Positions 61,985-64,000 of a DNA stretch of 64,000 bases are shown here, piece by piece. The DNA is from Alkalitalea saponilacus. Lineage in GTDB: Bacteria > Bacteroidota > Bacteroidia > Bacteroidales > Marinilabiliaceae. How positions within the stretch are numbered: the stretch's first letter is position 1; the number at the start of each line of letters is the position of its first letter. The DNA lies in the NCBI RefSeq assembly GCF_900168165.1, contig NZ_FUYV01000009.1, forward strand, positions 95,020-159,019, given 5' to 3'. The notes beneath the pieces were generated by a model. The model searched no databases. It saw nothing but the letters and a program-made list of their open reading frames with translations, and was not told the DNA's origin. Both the position numbers and the translations under genes were made by a program.

Positions 61985-63130
61985 ATGATTAAATATATCA
62001 ATTACATTTTCCCATTCTTAATATTATTGCATCTTATCCTTGGCATATGGTGGATGGCTATGGGGTGGGGAATTGTATGGCTTCTGTTTTGGATGGGAAC
62101 CTCAAAGTTGCCGGTCATTGTGAAGTTTCGAAAAATTACCTGGCTAATTTATCCACTGGTCATCATTGGAGCAGTATTGGCAGCCATAACTTTTAAAACG
62201 CTTTTTTTTGGAATATACGCCATTCCGTCCGGCTCCATGGAGAAAACCATAATTCCTGGCGATGTGGTATATGTTAACAATCTTGCTTACGGGCCAAGGT
62301 TACCTTATTCTCCCTACGAAGTTTCATGGATTAATCTGCTTGTCTGGTTGTGGGAGGGCAAAAGTGCCGATCTTGAAAAGCGATGGTGGGAATATAACCG
62401 GCTCAAAGGCTACTCTTCACCCAAAAGGGGTGATATTGCTGTATTTAACCATCCACATAATGGCAACATCTTTATCAAACGTATAGTCGCTTTGCCGGGC
62501 GATACTCTACAGATCGTTCATGGCGATTTATATATCAATGGAAAAAAGCAGGAAACTCCTAAGAACAGACTCATTTATTCCAAAGCACAGTTTAAGGATT
62601 TACAGGATGCATATTTTATTCTTGACAGTCTAAATATTAGGATGTATCATAATAATAGTGTCTCTGAAAAATATCTGTTTAACGGAAATATAACCAAAAG
62701 TGACACGGACATTCTAAAACAGCATCCGCGGGTGATTAATACAGGTATTGACCCAGTCAGACCCGATACAGCATGGTCAGTTTTTCCTCATTCGCACCAT
62801 CTTTCATGGAGTATTGATAATTATGGCCCATACGTACTGCCAAAAAAAGGACTGGTTATGAAGAGATCGCCTGACAATCTGACGATTTACGAAGATCTGA
62901 TGAATTACGATGCTCAGTTTCGCCGTGGACATGTGAATGATAGCTGTGGCCACTTTACCTTTTGCCAGGACTATTACTTTTTCATGGGCGATAATTTTCA
63001 TGATAGTGAGGATTCCCGCTACTTTGGCCCGGTAAGGGAAGAGTATTTAATTGGAAAGGCCTCTTTTATAATTTATTCAAGTTCGAAAAATAATAAAGCG
63101 ATGTCCCGGATATTGAAAAGATTAAGGTGA
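61985..63130 (+). CDS. lepB: Signal peptidase I
   Basis: A 381-residue type I signal peptidase. Two or three N-terminal helices (FPFLILLHLILGIWWMAMGW; WLIYPLVIIGAVLAAITF) precede the catalytic domain. The nucleophile is Ser84 in PSGSMEKTIIPGD and the general-base Lys165 is in FIKRIVALPGDTLQI; GDNFHDSEDSRYFGPV is box E. A long insertion between boxes D and E is normal in Bacteroidota. It may be the housekeeping enzyme, but its place at the end of the peptide-efflux region fits a role in cleaving the NVEALA-type precursors (inference). Confidence 0.95.
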   Translation: MIKYINYIFPFLILLHLILGIWWMAMGWGIVWLLFWMGTSKLPVIVKFRKITWLIYPLVIIGAVLAAITFKTLFFGIYAIPSGSMEKTIIPGDVVYVNNLAYGPRLPYSPYEVSWINLLVWLWEGKSADLEKRWWEYNRLKGYSSPKRGDIAVFNHPHNGNIFIKRIVALPGDTLQIVHGDLYINGKKQETPKNRLIYSKAQFKDLQDAYFILDSLNIRMYHNNSVSEKYLFNGNITKSDTDILKQHPRVINTGIDPVRPDTAWSVFPHSHHLSWSIDNYGPYVLPKKGLVMKRSPDNLTIYEDLMNYDAQFRRGHVNDSCGHFTFCQDYYFFMGDNFHDSEDSRYFGPVREEYLIGKASFIIYSSSKNNKAMSRILKRLR

Positions 63131-63179
63131 TTTAATGAGAGAGAATGTAAGTTGACATAAAATAAATTTTGTGAACTTT

Positions 63180-63550
63180 TTGAAGCCCCAACGGGGGTGT
63201 AATATGCAACATAGGGCAACACCCTGTGGATGTTGTGTGTTGCATAGTAAAATGGCCGTCCTTTGAAGAGAAGATTTTGTATTGCCCCAACGGGGCGACA
63301 TCATCAGCATAGGGCAACGCCCTATGAAAATGTATATAAATCAAATTTAGCCCTGAAAGGGCGTAAGCAATGTAGCACGATACAAATAATTATGAAGAAC
63401 ATCATTCAATCTTCCCAATTCAAAATGAGTGTTTCGATGAAGAAAATCTATTGGATTAGAATTGCTGTCGCCCTTTCAGAGCTGTGGCTTTTTTGTTTCA
63501 TCACCCCGGGGCTATACCCCGGGTTATTGATTAAACCCTTTCAGGGTTAG
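63180..63550. repeat. Cluster of GC-rich palindromic repeats
   Basis: GCCCCAACGGGG (twice), CATAGGGCAACGCCCTATG, GCCCTGAAAGGGC, CCCCGGGGCTATACCCCGGG and AACCCTTTCAGGGTT lie within 370 bp. They look like the dispersed palindromic elements common in intergenic DNA of this phylum. No gene is supported; remaining bases to 63793 are AT-rich and probably include the left end of the insertion sequence. Confidence 0.7.
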
Positions 63551-63805
63551 TATAACTATTTTGGGTAAAAACATCATAGCCCAAACTGAAAATCATCAAA
63601 TGTGTCAAAGAAAAAATAGTAGAATTAAAAATTTAAAATGTCATGCTTTTAAAAAACATTTTATTTATTAGTTGTTTTGGATCATTACTGTCCCATTAAA
63701 ATCTAAAAAAGCTCTTTGAAAAGTTTGAAATTTAGTTAGTTGCGGACGTTTTTCGAGCGAACGGACTTGAATTTTTAGTTTTGCATCAGATTAATCTGAT
63801 TGCAT

Positions 63806-64000
63806 ATGTATCAAGACAAATACGTTTTCGCTCAACTGGTCTCGTTTCTGAATAGAAGCAAATTCAATCGTATTGTTGCCAAATACAAAGGAGACAAATA
63901 TGTAAAACATTTCACTTGTTGGAACCAACTGCTTTCTCTGATGTTCGGGCAATTAACAAATCGTGAAAGTCTTAGAGATTTGATTGTTGCACTTGACGCT
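63806..64000 (+). mobile_element. IS4-type transposase, 5' end
   Basis: The frame from ATG 63806 runs off the window (65 codons). MYQDKYVFAQLVSFLNRSKF and WNQLLSLMFGQLTNRESLRD match the N-terminal DUF4372-type domain of IS4-family transposases widespread in Bacteroidota. The left terminal repeat is probably between 63680 and 63790 (for example around ATTACTGTCCCATT at 63693), but without the other end it cannot be fixed. The DDE domain is outside the window. Confidence 0.85.

Noticed and set aside
63132..63550. Short frames downstream of lepB
   Set aside because: They are translations of palindromic repeats with no coding character.
1..64000. tRNA or rRNA genes
   Set aside because: Looked for conserved T-loop and anticodon-arm patterns by eye and found none; a covariance search was not possible.

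Overview
The window reads as a chromosomal segment of a Bacteroidota bacterium, probably an anaerobic or facultative member of the Bacteroidales/Marinilabiliales side of the phylum. The evidence is gliding genes gldF and gldG, lipid A gene lpxB, promoters of the form TTTG-N19-TAnnTTTG, many lipoproteins with Bacteroidota-type lipoboxes, NVEALA-type small secreted peptides, and [FeFe]-hydrogenase maturases (hydE end, hydG). The lineage is inferred from gene content; no rRNA or tRNA gene was seen.

Bases 1-22500 are ordinary core genome: hydE (cut by the window edge), zwf, pgl, hydG, a periplasmic-sensor histidine kinase, a SixA-like phosphatase, ppk1, a YfcE-type phosphoesterase, mnmA, dnaN, gldG, gldF, lpxB, a small membrane protein, surE, pheT and a membrane-anchored AraC-type regulator.

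Bases 22700-51020 hold a tandemly amplified accessory system. The repeating unit is: (1) a large O-antigen-ligase-like membrane protein with C-terminal TPRs; (2) a conserved structured leader of about 250-290 nt containing a near-perfect Shine-Dalgarno sequence and a tiny ORF; (3) a small secreted NVEALA-type peptide with a near-identical leader and a hypervariable tail with an even number of cysteines; (4) a strong stem-loop; (5) a six-bladed beta-propeller lipoprotein; (6) a thioredoxin-fold CxPC lipoprotein. There are four ligase-bearing units (ligases at 25148, 35406, 40907, 46293) and a decayed fifth at 22741-24850. One unit also carries an alpha/beta-hydrolase lipoprotein. Debris marks repeated duplication and deletion: a ligase::peptide fusion, a start-less peptide gene, a ligase whose ATG has become ATA, and truncated, frameshifted or fragmentary thioredoxin genes.

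Bases 51057-63130 carry a tripartite efflux system (lipoprotein adaptor, two RND permeases, TolC-like channel) and a signal peptidase I. A broken copy of the adaptor 5' end at 34833, after an internal unit, ties the efflux operon to the peptide units. Two passenger genes (GxxExxY and four-helix-bundle families) sit inside this operon, each between repeat arrays. The window ends in palindromic repeats and the 5' end of an IS4-type transposase.

Three families of short-period repeats (AACNNNN/NNNNGTT heptads, NNNCAGT/ACTGNNN heptads, and CACAGAG/CTCCGTG palindromes) fill the intergenic spaces and have entered reading frames, most clearly the cytoplasmic loop of the ligase-like proteins, where a 38-codon block is exactly duplicated. 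Working hypothesis (inference): the units secrete, oxidise and perhaps modify a diversifying repertoire of disulfide-containing surface or secreted peptides, with repeats driving copy-number change.
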